Assembly (NCBI RefSeq): GCF_030272615.1
Contig: NC_081406.1
Span: forward strand, 233,236,396-233,300,395
Length of the DNA stretch: 64,000 bases
Direction of reading: 5' to 3'
Source: Cryptomeria japonica
Taxonomy: Eukaryota; Streptophyta; Pinopsida; Cupressales; Cupressaceae
Part shown: positions 46,111 through 57,228 of the stretch, piece by piece
Numbering within the stretch: the stretch's first letter is position 1
Layout of the letters: every line of letters starts with the position of its first letter
Notes under the pieces: generated by a model
The model's database searches: none
What the model was told of the DNA's origin: nothing
Seen by the model: only the letters and a program-made list of their open reading frames with translations
Translations under genes and position numbers: made by a program

Positions 46111-47345
46111 ACCGGGCATTGACAATTTTCTACCCCCTTTTTCTCAATCTAGATGCTTCTCCTCCTTCAATCATCATTTGCTACATCTTCTCAAGTCACA
46201 ACACTTGAGATGGAGGGAGCAACCACCAACTGACACCAATTGCTTAGCAACCAAGTGTATATGCAAACCAAAACCCTAATGCATATACAAGATTGAAACC
46301 ACTTGAAAGCACATGTGTTAGTAAATATAATATACCTGCTAGTCACACTACATCATCTCCTTGATACCCTTAATCATGAAGTTCTCTTGGGTATTCCAAC
46401 AATAATTTCCATCATCTACAATTGAAACAGCCAGTATAGCCATAAGTTCAAGCATGTCAGTTTTGCTTCATAAGCACTTGAACTCCCCTTGAGTCATACA
46501 TCTCAGGTCCATATTGTTGGTCAAGTCCAATACCAGGGCTCCAATCATCTCCATATACCGATTGAGCTATGGATATGTGATCAATCTAATGATCTATCAA
46601 CTCGATTATATCTACCACAGGCTATGACATGATCCTAGAAGTACACAATGCCATACAATATCATCATCATGTCATAAATTAACTGGTTAGCCCACAAAGG
46701 ATGCATGCATATATAATCAACAATCAGGCCATCATATGTCATTCAGGTCTTTTCCAACACCACCTAGAACATAACCTCCTCATTGTCTTACATAACCTGC
46801 AAGTACCTATTAGCATTCATACCGGTAACACCCTGCACATACTGGTTCCTTGTACCAATCCATCATCACTATCGGAGCACCTTCCTATAACTCCTGACAT
46901 CTTGTGTCAATTTTCATTTGATGTGAATTGTAAATATGCCAACTATTGACACACACAATAGTAATCCATCTCTGATCTAAAGGTGTGTAGTCAAATCAGC
47001 CACTACACACAGTTATCTTCTCATTTTCTTCTTTCTTACCAGAAATAGCTTGTTCTTCCATGTGTCCTTCTTCACTGAGGGGGTGAATAATAAATTCAGT
47101 GTACTACCCCCCCTAAGGTCCTACGTCTCCTTTAAGCCTTAGGAGATATCACTTGTGCATTGAATGCACAGTGTCGATCCATGGTTGCATCTTCTTGCTT
47201 CTTCCTCCATACCTGCTTTGTCTCATTCAAACATTTTTGGATCCGACATCATAACCAGAAGCGGTGCTATAGTAGCATACAACATCCATGCCAATCTCAT
47301 GATTGGGGAACCTTCTAATATACTAGTTAGACCATCTTCTTCTGG
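46111..47345 (-). other. Gag-only element, 3' stretch without recognised coding
   Basis: No pol motif on either strand and no long meaningful frame. A CCCCCCCTAAGG tract lies near 47105. It lies where a pol gene would be expected, so this element looks like a gag-only (TR-GAG-like) derivative. Confidence 0.55.
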
Positions 47346-49097
47346 TCAAGTTGTTGTGACCGGGAACCGAAACTGATGGACCTCTTGATCTTGCAGGGAC
47401 ATTTCTCCTTTTCTTCCATGAAGGTCTTTGTTGCTCATATCTTCTATAACTGTTATTATACTAAGCATGGTTGTTCCTATGCTTACCATAGAACTATGAG
47501 TTCTTCTTCCTGTATTCATAACTTCTATGATCAGATCCATTACAGTTATAACAAACACTATTTGCATAATCGAGAGAGAAATTATGCATGTTTCTACTCC
47601 TTGATACATTTTTCTCATATGCATGATACCTATGAGATCCTAGATTGTTCCTTCTAGATCTCTTTATACATTTTTCTGCCCTATGGCCATGACCATTACA
47701 TGCAAAGAAATAACTAGAAAAGGAAGATTTATAACTTACAAACTTATTCTACCATGCATGGGGAGATCTTACCGATCTGGCATCTCCATTTCTCCTTCTC
47801 TAAGGATGGATCCTAGGTTGTGCATGATGAGAAGTTCTTCCATCTGAACCTTTCATCTTCCACACTTGCCTTGTCTTGTGGGAAGTAGCATTTCCTTGTC
47901 CTCTACCAGAAGGAGGTCTTCTTTGTTGTCTTCCCATGTTCTTGCTTCTGGTGAAGCTGTCTTCTCCCATCTTCCCTTTTCCTTTTTGATTTGCATTGTT
48001 CCTCCTTCTTGCATCACCGGTCTTCATCCTTGTCTACATGTATTTACTAGTTTTGGTTAGATCAACCTTTTTCTGGGGATCATTTCTAACTGTGAAGGTT
48101 TGTCCCTTGTTATCTCCATTAGAGGAGACAAACAGAATGTCATTGTGGGGGATATTCTTGCTAGTGGAGCATTCACCAACACCACTTCCTAATCCATTGG
48201 TGTCCTTGATATGTTGTTTTCTTTTTCAACATTTTGTCCAAGGCATCACTGATGCCATCAAATTGGATTCTTACCTTGAGCTCATCCTGACATTTCTTGA
48301 GGTCATTTCAAAGAATCTCCATTTCTCCTACCAACTGTTGATATTCTTTATCTTTTACTTCTAGCTTAGATGCTAGATCTTTACATCGACACTCCTTGGT
48401 GTCATCTTGTTGAGTCTTCAACTCTGAGCTGTAATTCTTAGATTCTTCAAGGCATTTGATCAACCGGTTTTGCTCGACAACTATATAATTCTTATATAAC
48501 TTGTATTCATTTATTACTCTACTGATCTACTCAAGTGCATTAACAAGTTCTCTTTCGAGATCTTCTTCTTCTTCTTCACCTTCATTATCACTACCAAACA
48601 CATCTTGGTAGTAGGAGTGATCTGCATGATCATTCTCAGATGTGTGCATCTCATCTTCTGATTCTTGAGCCATGAAGAGGTGGGTTCCTTCTTCACCAAT
48701 GTTGTAGGTGCTAATAGATCTTCCTTCATTATCTGTAGATGCATGAGTTACATTTCTTATCTTTACTTCACAAATCGGTTCTGCAGTGGTAGGCTCATTT
48801 CCATAGAGATTATTCAATCTATCCCATAAGCTTTTTGTTGATCTGCATCTGTCCACCTGTGAGGAGATATCATCTAGTAACCCATAGAGTATAGCCTTCA
48901 TTATTTCATCATTACACTAGTTTCTTCTTTTCTACATCAGAATTGATGGGAGGACTGACTTTACTAAGGAAGCCATTTACTATAGACATCCAAACATCAT
49001 TCCCTCATAAGGATAAGTAGACTTCCATTCTACAACTCCAAATGGAATAGTTTGAACCATCAAATACTAGAGTTGGGATTGACACTAAATAGTCCAT
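47346..49097 (-). pseudogene. gag: Gag of a gag-only LTR element
   Basis: ATG at 49097-49095 (MDYLVSIPTLVFDGSNYSIW), then SCRMEVYL and VWMSIVNGF, the DUF4219-type start. LLDDISSQVDRCRSTKSLWD and RLNNLYGN (48901-48780) are the UBN2 region. An acidic stretch (DNEGEEEEEDLE) follows. The basic, Arg-rich part includes KTGDARRRNNANQKGKGKM (about 48027-47960). Two nucleocapsid knuckles lie at about 47710-47530: FFACNGHGHRAEKC (first Cys is Phe) and CYNCNGSDHRSYEY (last Cys is Tyr). Stops and frame changes break it. No protease or later domain follows. Confidence 0.8.
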
Positions 49098-49156
49098 TAT
49101 GTCCTTAAGCCAAAATCTACCCAAGCTAGAGAAAGCTTATCAACCGGGAACCTAGG

Positions 49157-49169
49157 GATCTGATACGAT
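49157..49169 (-). promoter_or_regulatory. Degraded primer-binding site of the gag-only element
   Basis: GGATCTGATACGAT on the plus strand; minus ATCGTATCAGATCC, one change from the usual TGGTATCAGA core. It lies 60 bases before the Gag start. Confidence 0.65.
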
Positions 49170-49188
49170 TTCTTAGGTATGTATGTCA

Positions 49189-49325
49189 TTGTGCTAAAAG
49201 ATCGAGCTATCAATGTCCGCTACAAATGCCAGACTTACCTAGATCCATGGAAGGTGGTTAAGCCATGTGAATTCTGAGGGCAAGTTGAATACCTCAGTGA
49301 CTAGGAGGACAACTCATAGCCAACA
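49189..49325 (-). repeat. G repeat, copy 2
   Basis: Matches 26998-27139, same orientation, ending ATAGCCAACA. It lies where the 5' LTR of the gag-only element would be expected. Confidence 0.6.
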
Positions 49326-49326
49326 A

Positions 49327-50095
49327 TGTTTTGCAGATATAAGGAAAGTGTGATAAGGAAGATTGACTAGATTCAATGAATCTAGGAAATTGTTCCAAGG
49401 GTTCTTAGCTGACTTAGCAGAGTTGTTTATAAAAAGAAGTATATTATGTGATGATGAAGGACACATGAGATATATAGTGTCAATTTGTTTCTGCAGTGAA
49501 AGGTGAATCTTTGTATTGATGTTTAGTCATTTTTAGAAGCATAACTAAAGCGGATCTAATTAGGAAACAAAGGTGCTATATGCAGATCAGTCACTTGTTG
49601 TTCTCTATTAGTTGCAACGAGATAAAATTCTCTCACAAGGTCACTCCAAACAGGGTGTGGTAGGATCCTCACAGGTTAGAAGGTTTAAATCCTATAATAG
49701 GGTAAGACATTAGCTTGTGTTTGAAATCCCATAGCTGGGTATCTCCTAACAGGGTTGGGTCCTAATAGGCCTTATTGTAATAGCTCCTAATCGGGCTAAG
49801 ACACTCTAAACTGCATGTGCTCCTAACAGAGAAATTGTATGACCTTAACACGTCAGATCTCTATTTGGCAAATAGTTTATCTTGTGGGTATTAATTCCCA
49901 CCATGGTTTTTTCCATTTGGGTTGTCACATGAAAAAAATTGTTCTATGTGGTGCATGTTTTATTGGGTGTCAACTAATGTGGTTATTTTCCTTGCATGCT
50001 TGTTAAGTTTCAAGTTGATTAAAGTGGTGATCAAATTTATATTTTTTTTGCTTGCATTGATTCACTCCCCCTCTTAGTGCCTCATAAGTTTATCA
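49327..50095 (+). repeat. NA3 5' LTR
   Basis: About 769 bp. The end TTTATCA at 50095 is fixed by the primer-binding site; the start TGTTTTGCAG is the first TG after the G repeat and is tentative. It contains the motif array (CCTAACAGGGT, CCTAATAGG, CCTAATCGGG; 49640-49840) and the shared block GTGGGTATTA...TTGGGTTGTCAC (49875-49930). Confidence 0.75.
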
Positions 50096-50110
50096 ATTTG
50101 TATCAGAGCC
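50096..50110 (+). promoter_or_regulatory. NA3 primer-binding site (tRNA-iMet)
   Basis: ATTTGTATCAGAGCC, one change (TTGTATC for TGGTATC) from the NA1 site. Confidence 0.85.
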
Positions 50111-50157
50111 CAATTTCCTTAAGGCTTAACCGCTTGGGAAGGATCCCAAAGGCTAAC

Positions 50158-51400
50158 ATGGGGGAAGGAATGGGTTACAAAGAGCCATCCAATAGCCTTG
50201 CATAATTTGAAGAAGCCCTAGGTGAATTGAGGGTCAACTACAAAGCTTAATTGGCTAAGAGGAGAGAGCTAGCTAAACAGTTGTTTGAACTTAGTAAAAG
50301 CAGTTCATCTGAGGAAGCAAACATCGATACATTGGCTAATGAGATAGAAAAGCTGAATGATGAGAAGTCAAATCTAAGGAGAGATCTTGAAGCCCTAACC
50401 ATCAGGATGAGTCAAGAGTCGGAAGCCAAGAGGAGTGCTGAAGACAAGATCAGAGAGAAAGAGCATGAGATCTTTAAACTAAACCAAGAGGTTGGAACCC
50501 TAACTAGACATATCCTCAAGAAGAAAAAGAAGAAAAGGAAGAAGTAAAGGCTAATCTAGACATGGCTATGTCCCTTAGAGAAAGTCATATGAAAAAGAAT
50601 GAAGATCTTACTAAGGATTTGGCTGATGCTAATGAGTTATTAGCTAAATTTAACAAGATCTCTACTATGCTTGATGAGTAGATTCAGTCAAAGAGGTAGA
50701 AATGAGAGACACAAGGCTTAGGATACACAACTTTTGAGAAAGGAGAGTCTTCTAGTACCAAGGACACTTTGTATGAAGAAAAATCTTCACCTAAGACAAA
50801 TTTGACCACTGATGAGAAACCCTACAAACATGTATGCTTTAATTATCAGAAGGTTGGTCATATTGCAAATGTTTGTAGAGGCATATCTAGTTATTTTGAT
50901 GGTTATAGGTCTAACTCTTATGAGGGTTATAAGCCTATAACTTTTGATGGTTATTTATACACTTTCAACAAGAATGGGCATAGAGTTGTTGAGTGTAGGT
51001 CTAGAGTGAACAATCAAAGATCTTACATGAATCAGAGACCTACTAGTGATGGCAAAAATCTTTCAATGACCGGAGAAACCCTACTTGGTAGAGACCTTAT
51101 GTGAACTGGTCTAGTCCTTAAGAAATGGAGTATAGATAGAATGTGACTTGTTCAATTTGTCACAACTTTGGACATGTTTCTATGAATTGTCAAAGAAGAA
51201 CTAGTAGAGGCAATGTTGGACCTTGGAGAGCATTTGGAATGACATGTTTTAATTGTCACAAATTGGGACACATTGATAATTTTTTTAGAGAAAGGATGAA
51301 CCAACCAATAAATCAGTCTACTGACCAGAAAGGAAAGAAGAAAGTTCATGTGAAAGAGACCAAAGCACAGATGAAAAAAAACCTGGAGAAAGAAAAGTGA
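50158..51400 (+). pseudogene. NA3 ORF1: coiled-coil protein with four CCHC knuckles
   Basis: ATG 50158 (MGEGMGYKEPSNSLA), stops at about 50202 and 50248, then a strong coiled coil (AKRRELAKQLFELSK, ANEIEKLNDEKSNLRRDLE) that is close to NA1 ORF1. A frame change in an A-rich run near 50520-50545 follows. Four knuckles: CFNYQKVGHIANVC (50835), LYTFNKNGHRVVEC (50954), CSICHNFGHVSMNC (51149, intact) and CFNCHKLGHIDNFF (about 51245). The last two are in another frame. The ORF ends with a Lys-rich tail near 51400. It would bind RNA or DNA through the knuckle array; broken here. Confidence 0.8.
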
Positions 51401-51625
51401 TGAGAAACCATTGGAAGGCCCTAATTGTTCACCTAGTGTGGATAATGAATCACAAGTAAACTAAGATATTATAAAGCTTAGGGGGAGCTTATTGTTAGAT
51501 CTATTTATGGACCCCCTGAAGGATTGTGTGGTAAGGTAAATCTGCATGTATTGATGAATTATGTTGTTATGAAGAGATTTGTGGAGAAGTGAATCGGTTA
51601 AAGTGTTTTCTGACTAGAAACCCTA
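51401..51625 (+). other. NA3 spacer and internal deletion junction
   Basis: AGCTTAGGGGGAG at 51477-51489 is also found after NA1 ORF1. The region coding ORF2 domain 1 in NA1 and NA2 is absent, so a deletion of about 1.5-2 kb lies here. Confidence 0.6.
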
Positions 51626-52063
51626 CCTGCAAAGGAGGATTTGAAAAATATTCTTTTGAATTCAAAACCATTCTTTAGATCAAAGAAAAGGCTTACAAGA
51701 TTACTTGTTGGAGAATCCCAATTGGTACAAGATGAGAATGAGGAGATCTTGAAGATGTTCTTAGGATTAGTCCCTAAAGAAGAACAAGAGGAACTAGAGA
51801 GACTTAAGGGAGAAGCTCTCCCTAACAATGTGAATATTAATGATATTATACCAGATGAAATTGTGTTTGTTGATACAAATACTAAACAAGAACCAATAAT
51901 TATCAATGATGAAGAATACATTTCCACTGGTAAGGATAAGGATCAAAAGGAGGAAGATACTGAAGTACATGCACAAGCTGATGATGTGAAAATCTCTAAG
52001 CCTCCAATAGAGGAAGAGTTGCTAAAAGATATTGATATTAGAAATCTACAAAGCAATAGGTGA
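51626..52063 (+). pseudogene. NA3 ORF2 remnant (from the end of domain 2)
   Basis: Open frame of about 140 codons: LNSKPFFRSKKRLTRLLVG, then an acidic stretch (DENEEILKMFLGLVPKEEQE, IIINDEEY, DKDQKEEDTEVHAQ). The start resembles the end of domain 2 in NA2 (YNSKFLVKQRALKLMNGLY) and NA1 (YKGLFFMRRRLLLLEGKV). The acidic part corresponds to their variable linkers. It is cut at 52108 by the Copia-C LTR. Confidence 0.6.
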
Positions 52064-52108
52064 ATACAAGAGAAATGCAGAAGGTAAGTGTAGACATAGA
52101 TGTTGACC

Positions 52109-53346
52109 ATGTTAGACAGTTCAAATAACTAGAAGATAATTGAGAGGGGGGCTCAATCAATTGTCATAGATTATTGGAACCATTAGCAATTATAACTTTA
52201 AAACTAGAACCCAAAACATTAATACGGGAATGCTTAAAATAAATACCAAAATAGAAATTAAACCAATTAACCATAAACAATAATCATAGAATAAATACCA
52301 TCCACATGACACCAAGACTTATACATGGAAAACTGGGTAAAGGGAAAAGCCATGGTGGGAAGCCTACCCACAGTCAGCTAATAATTCTATAGTAAGTATG
52401 TGAATTATAGTTGAGGGGCCTACACTTGTAGGAAGGCCAATAGCCTAGAGCACTCTACTCATCACAAAAGGAGTCTCATTGAATATATATAAATCAAGAA
52501 TACTATCCAGAGAAGTGTTTGAACTACAAAGATATCATCTCCTATGCTTTAGAACACTTCCGGTTAAGCTCAATAACAGAGGACTAAATCCTCTTACATA
52601 AACCCAATTTGATCTCCAATGATCGACCAAATCCTCTTCCTGAATTATATTACAATATTCACACATTACATCCCTTGACCTTGAACATTACAATTACCAT
52701 TTTGATCTACAATGAGATCTTACATTATACATACAAATCCTCAACCATAAACAATCAAGTCGACCACCAGACAATAAACCAATTACATAATTACAAACCA
52801 TGTTGGCCTTAGACCAAATAAATAATATCCAACACATAAGATATCCCAGAAACGTATCAAGAATTCCAATCCACATGATTCATTAAATTGGTCTATAACC
52901 TAGACCAACTAGGACCCAATATAGGTCCATACACTACAACAATGATCTCCATCCACCAAGTCTCAAACATGATCACCAACAACATCCTAAAACCATACCA
53001 AAAGTTGCGCCAACACCACTTATGCAATTCATCAAATATCTTCATCAAAAGCTCTACTGGTGAAACCCTCATCGGAACCAGAAACTAGACTTCTAAGCAA
53101 ATAGGATAGCATCCGATCACCAAACCAAAACCAACTTACTGAATATGAACACGAGTATCATGAAAAAGGCAATTCCATAATCAAATCATATCGGTGCCTA
53201 CCGGATCATGTTGGATCCAAACCAACCAGAAACCACTCAACCTACCAGGACTAGAAGGGTGCCAGTAAAGAATCCAAACAACTAGTGTTGGCATAAATGA
53301 CAAAACATCAATGCAACACATAATAAATTCCACCAAATGGCCAACA
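52109..53346 (-). repeat. Copia-C 3' LTR
   Basis: 1238 bp, TGTTAGACAGTTC...GGCCAACA on the plus strand. It contains GGAAAACTGGGTAAAGGG (about 52327), the reverse complement of the shared block, and GAGAGGGGGGCTCAATC (about 52142). The left end is inferred from family pattern, not from a partner copy. Confidence 0.82.
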
Positions 53347-53746
53347 ATATCCCCCTTTGGCATTGATGGAAACACTAGATGTGAAAAAAATCTAAGAACC
53401 AAGAAATGCCAAACAAGTCTCCCCCAATGGAAGACATCCAACAATCTCCCATAGTAATGAAGTTCTGAAACAATGACCAAACTCCCCTTGTGAATGATAT
53501 CTCTCTAAAGCTCTAAATTATATATATATCTCCCCTTTACTTTTTATTTTTTACATCAATATCTCTCCCCCTTTGACATCAATGCCAGAAATCTAACAAA
53601 AATATCAAAGTAAAAACATTAACCACTAAATTACAAAGCTGACTACTCCCCCTAAGCAGTAGCATCCCCACATCAGTGCTAGAATGAATAGAATCTCTGA
53701 TAATCCATATCAGATTGATGCTAAACCACATTAATTAGTTCTCTGT
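53347..53746 (-). other. Copia-C purine tracts and 3' untranslated region
   Basis: ATATCCCCCTTTGGCATTG abuts the LTR. Further tracts TCTCCCCCAATGG, ATCTCCCCTTT and TCTCCCCCTTTGACATC lie at 53421-53580. No coding. Confidence 0.8.
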
Positions 53747-54093
53747 CAGAGTGGAAGAAACCCCCAATTTGTCTCTTAGGTACTCAAATGATTCTTTGGG
53801 AAAAGGTTTAATGAAAATATCTGCAATTTTCTCTTTAGTGTTCACATAAACTAGTCTAACTTCATTTGCTTCCACCTTTTCCTTCAAAAAGTTATACTTG
53901 ATAGATATGTTCTTTGTTTTAGAATGAGATACTAGATTCTCTTATATATCAATAGCAGCATAGTTCTCACAGTGAATAACTACTGGTCCATTACAATCCA
54001 CCTTTATATCCTTCAACATTTTCTTCATCCATAAAACCTGTGCATAGTTAGTAGCAACAACAACATACTCAGCTTCACCAGTAGATAAAGAAG
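53747..54093 (-). pseudogene. Copia-C RNase H C-terminal part
   Basis: Minus strand from the NA2 junction: STGEAEYVVVATNYAQVLWM, HCENYAAIDI, a stop, SKTKNISIKYNFLKEKVE, ADIFIKPFPK and FEYLRDKLGVSS. The reading breaks exactly at the NA2 insertion and connects to SWINKK at about 62215-62230. Confidence 0.9.
54089..54093. repeat. NA2 target-site duplication, left copy (right copy 62194-62198)
   Basis: AGAAG on both sides of TGTTACTAC...GGGCCTAACA. Confidence 0.92.
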
Positions 54094-55291
54094 TGTTACT
54101 ACTTATCAAATTGTCATTAGTTTCATATCCAAAGTCATACTATATTCTAGTCGGTTAGTATTACTGAATCATGTAGTCGGTACACATAGAGAAGTTGGTA
54201 TGAATAGTCTAGTCGGTTACTGAAGAAAGCAGTCACAGAACACAGTACTCACCGAGTTGTTTACCGAGTAAAGGTTCATGGCTACCGAGTGGTAAAGTTC
54301 ACTCACCGATTTGATATTCACTGAGTGAAACATTTTACTAGATACATTGAACCTGGACATGCACATGAAAATGTGTTACAAGATCGAGGCACATCTAACC
54401 ATTTTTGCATTGGAAATTGCATTATGAGATTGTGTATGATTACAAGGCCAATCTAACCTATGAGATATTTTGTTTAGTCATTCATTCGAAGAATCTTTTT
54501 GTAAGATCGAAGCAATGAATCAGATCACCGCTGTAAGAGATCTATATATATACAACATGATTCTAGGGTTAGATTTATGACATGATATGATGTGATAAGA
54601 GATGCAATGAGATAGCAGTGTGTATACATGAAGGAAGACTGTTACAGAGACACAGAGAGGTCATCGAGAAGGTTATCAGTGAACAGTCAAGGAACAGAGT
54701 AAACAGAAGGGTTTATCGAGTTTCATTATGCATTACCGAGGTATGCTACAAGCTAGGTAATCTTATTCAGAGCACATAGAATCTGCTTTAACATTTCAGA
54801 TGTAAAGTTGTAGATATTTGTAATGATTATATTGTAATAATTTGAAGTTGTAAGAGAAACCTTTACCAGGGTAAAAGACTCTAACCAAGTCTATAAATTG
54901 CAAATCCTTTAACCAGGTGCTACACTTATATAGTGTTGTAAAAATCCTTTAGTAAGGTAGATCTAACTGATCTTAATACTCCTAACAGGGTAAGCTATCA
55001 GAAATAGCTAAATGTAGCTCTAATCGAGAATTATTTATTATTGCAGTAGTGAAGTTGTGGGTGCCATCCCCACCGCAGTTTTTCTCTCTAACCAGGAGTT
55101 TCTGCATGACCAAAATATATGTGTTATGGAGTGAATCATGTATGATTGTTATTTGTTGATTATAGTTTTATTGTATGTTATTGCACTATTTTGTTTATGC
55201 ATAACAGTAAGGTTATTACAAAAGAAAAGTTTTGGAGTACTGATTCAACCCTCCCCTCTTAGTACATTAGCTTTCTATATTGGGCCTAACA
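54094..55291 (+). repeat. NA2 5' LTR
   Basis: 1198 bp. It has clustered ACCGAG sites (54252, 54264, 54284, 54736) and the motif array (CCTTTACCAGGGT, CCTTTAACCAGGT, CCTAACAGGGT; 54860-54995). The shared block GTGGGTGCCATCCCCACCG follows (about 55058), then C-rich sequence and GGGCCTAACA. By eye it differs from the 3' LTR at roughly 30 sites in the first 450 bp, mostly transitions. Confidence 0.95.
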
Positions 55292-55305
55292 ATTGGTATC
55301 AAAGC
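55292..55305 (+). promoter_or_regulatory. NA2 primer-binding site (tRNA-iMet)
   Basis: ATTGGTATCAAAGC directly after the LTR; one change from the standard TGGTATCAGAGC. Confidence 0.88.
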
Positions 55306-55344
55306 TTGAATCTTGGAAAAGGGTTTAACCACCTAAAGAGAAAG

Positions 55345-56706
55345 ATGTTAGCAATGGAAGGCTACAAACAATCTCAGAGGATTGTGCATCTTCAAGAAGA
55401 GCTGGATAATGCCAATCAAGTGATTGTAGACATGCAGAGGCAAATGTAAAAATCTTTGAAAGTAAGGAGAAGATTATCTGATGACTTGCAGGATTCTCAA
55501 GAGCTAGTGGAACAAATCGAGACATCATCTGAGAATAGTATATCTGAAGAAATTGAAGAAATGATTGGAATGTTGAAAGAAAAGAACAAAGCATTGGCTG
55601 ATCAACTAAAAGCAATGAAAAGAGAACATGAACATTTCAGTACACAAATGACTAAAAATATAGATGCATTAAGGAGAGCTGAGGATAAAGCAAGAGATCT
55701 ACAAAGAGAGAAACAACAACTTGAAGCTCTAGTATCTGATAAGGATGATGAAATCATAAGGTTAATTGGTATTCAACAAAATATGACAGATCAACTAGGT
55801 TATGCTCATCATGAAGCAATTCTGAAGAATGATGAAAATCAATCGTTGAAACTTGAAGTATCAAGGTTGACTGGTGAACTTAAAATAGAAAAGAAATCCA
55901 AAGAATCATTGGAGAAAAGTTATGAAGCATCAAGGATGTTGGATGAGAAACTGAATACAAGAAGACTCTACAAAGATGGAGGACTCAGTTACAAAGGAAA
56001 AGACTCTACCGAGAAAGGAATTAATACTACCGAGAGAGGAGAATCATCAAAACAAGCTGAAAAAAGAAATACCATCAAAAGGAAGAAGCTTGTTTGCTAC
56101 TATTGTGGAAATCAAGGTCATACTGCCAACATATGCTAGATCAGAAAAGGTAAGCAACCAAATATCTCTAAGTCCAATGGATATTGTTATAATTGCAAAA
56201 AATATGGTCACATACCTAATCAATGTAGGACAAAGTCTGTTAACAACCATCAGAAGGCAACATTCAAAGGGTTTTGTAAAAACTGCAATAGATATGGACA
56301 TAGTACCAAGAGATGCTATTTTAAGCAAAAGAACTACATGAAGTATCCACACCGAGCAAACACTGGAGGTTACCGAACTCACATAGATTCTTACTGACAA
56401 TATGCAGCAGTACCATGGGATTACAATACAAGGATATGGTGCAAATGTTGTGGAAGATATGCACATATAAGTGCCAACTGTTTTATAAGGTTTGGAATGA
56501 ACAACCAGAGATCATGGAGAAATCCCAGTATGGCATGTTTTCATTGTCACAAAGCTAGACATTTAGCTGGAGATTGCAGAGATCAACCAAGAAGAGACAC
56601 TAAGGAGATAAAAGAAAAATTCAAGATGATTTGGAAAAAGAAAGAAATTATGTCTGATAAAGAAAGCACCTTACCTACCGAGTTAGGTGCACCTATTTCA
56701 AATTAA
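55345..56706 (+). pseudogene. NA2 ORF1: coiled coil with five CCHC zinc knuckles
   Basis: One frame of 453 codons from ATG 55345 (MLAMEGYKQSQRIVHLQEEL), with three stops: TAA 55447, TAG 56137 and a TGA near 56396. Residues about 5-220 are a nearly continuous charged coiled coil (for example IEEMIGMLKEKNKALADQL, REKQQLEALVSDKDDEII). Five intact knuckles follow: CYYCGNQGHTANIC (56095), CYNCKKYGHIPNQC (56185), CKNCNRYGHSTKRC (56275), CKCCGRYAHISANC (56440) and CFHCHKARHLAGDC (56536). The spacing is 30, 30, 55 and 32 codons. Copia Gag normally has one knuckle. It sits in the Gag position and is probably an RNA-binding, self-assembling protein; the UBN2 capsid domain is not seen. Confidence 0.88.
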
Positions 56707-57228
56707 TCAAGAAAAGGTATGAAGGGACTGCATTCTTTAAAAGTTAAATCATAATAGTTCCTATTATGAACAAAATTCAAAATCTGCATAGTTAAGATGC
56801 AATTAGAAAAGTTTGCATACTATACAGGAAACCTGTCAAGTCGGTGTATATAGGAAACCTGTCAAGTCGGTTAACAAAGCAAAGTTGGATACTCGGTGAA
56901 AATAGAAAATGAAGTAAATCAGTAAAAGGTGAACCGAGTGCATTTAATATCATGACTTAACTTGCACGGAGCCTGATAAGGTATTTTTGAGTACTTAAAA
57001 GTGTTTTCGCGGTCATTTTCACTCACCCAAGTTTTTGAGAAGCAGAGCAGAGTGAATCAACGTGACCAAACTTCATTCAGAGTGAATTTTCAAGGTATTT
57101 ACATCAATCTATTCACACTGTTTAGCTGGTTTCTGATCTAGTCAAATTGCTAGTGTCTACCGAGTGTGAAGAGTAAGCTACTTGTAAACCCTAAGGATAA
57201 CCTGTCAAATTTTTACTCGAGATCTACC
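56707..57228 (+). other. NA2 spacer between ORF1 and ORF2
   Basis: AT-rich leader of ORF2 with a duplicated 20-bp segment, AGGAAACCTGTCAAGTCGGT, at 56826-56845 and 56852-56871, and three ACCGAG/CTCGGT sites. A TTCACTCACCC to TTCAAGGTATTT stretch precedes ORF2. Whether ORF2 is made from a spliced or separate RNA cannot be told. Confidence 0.6.
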
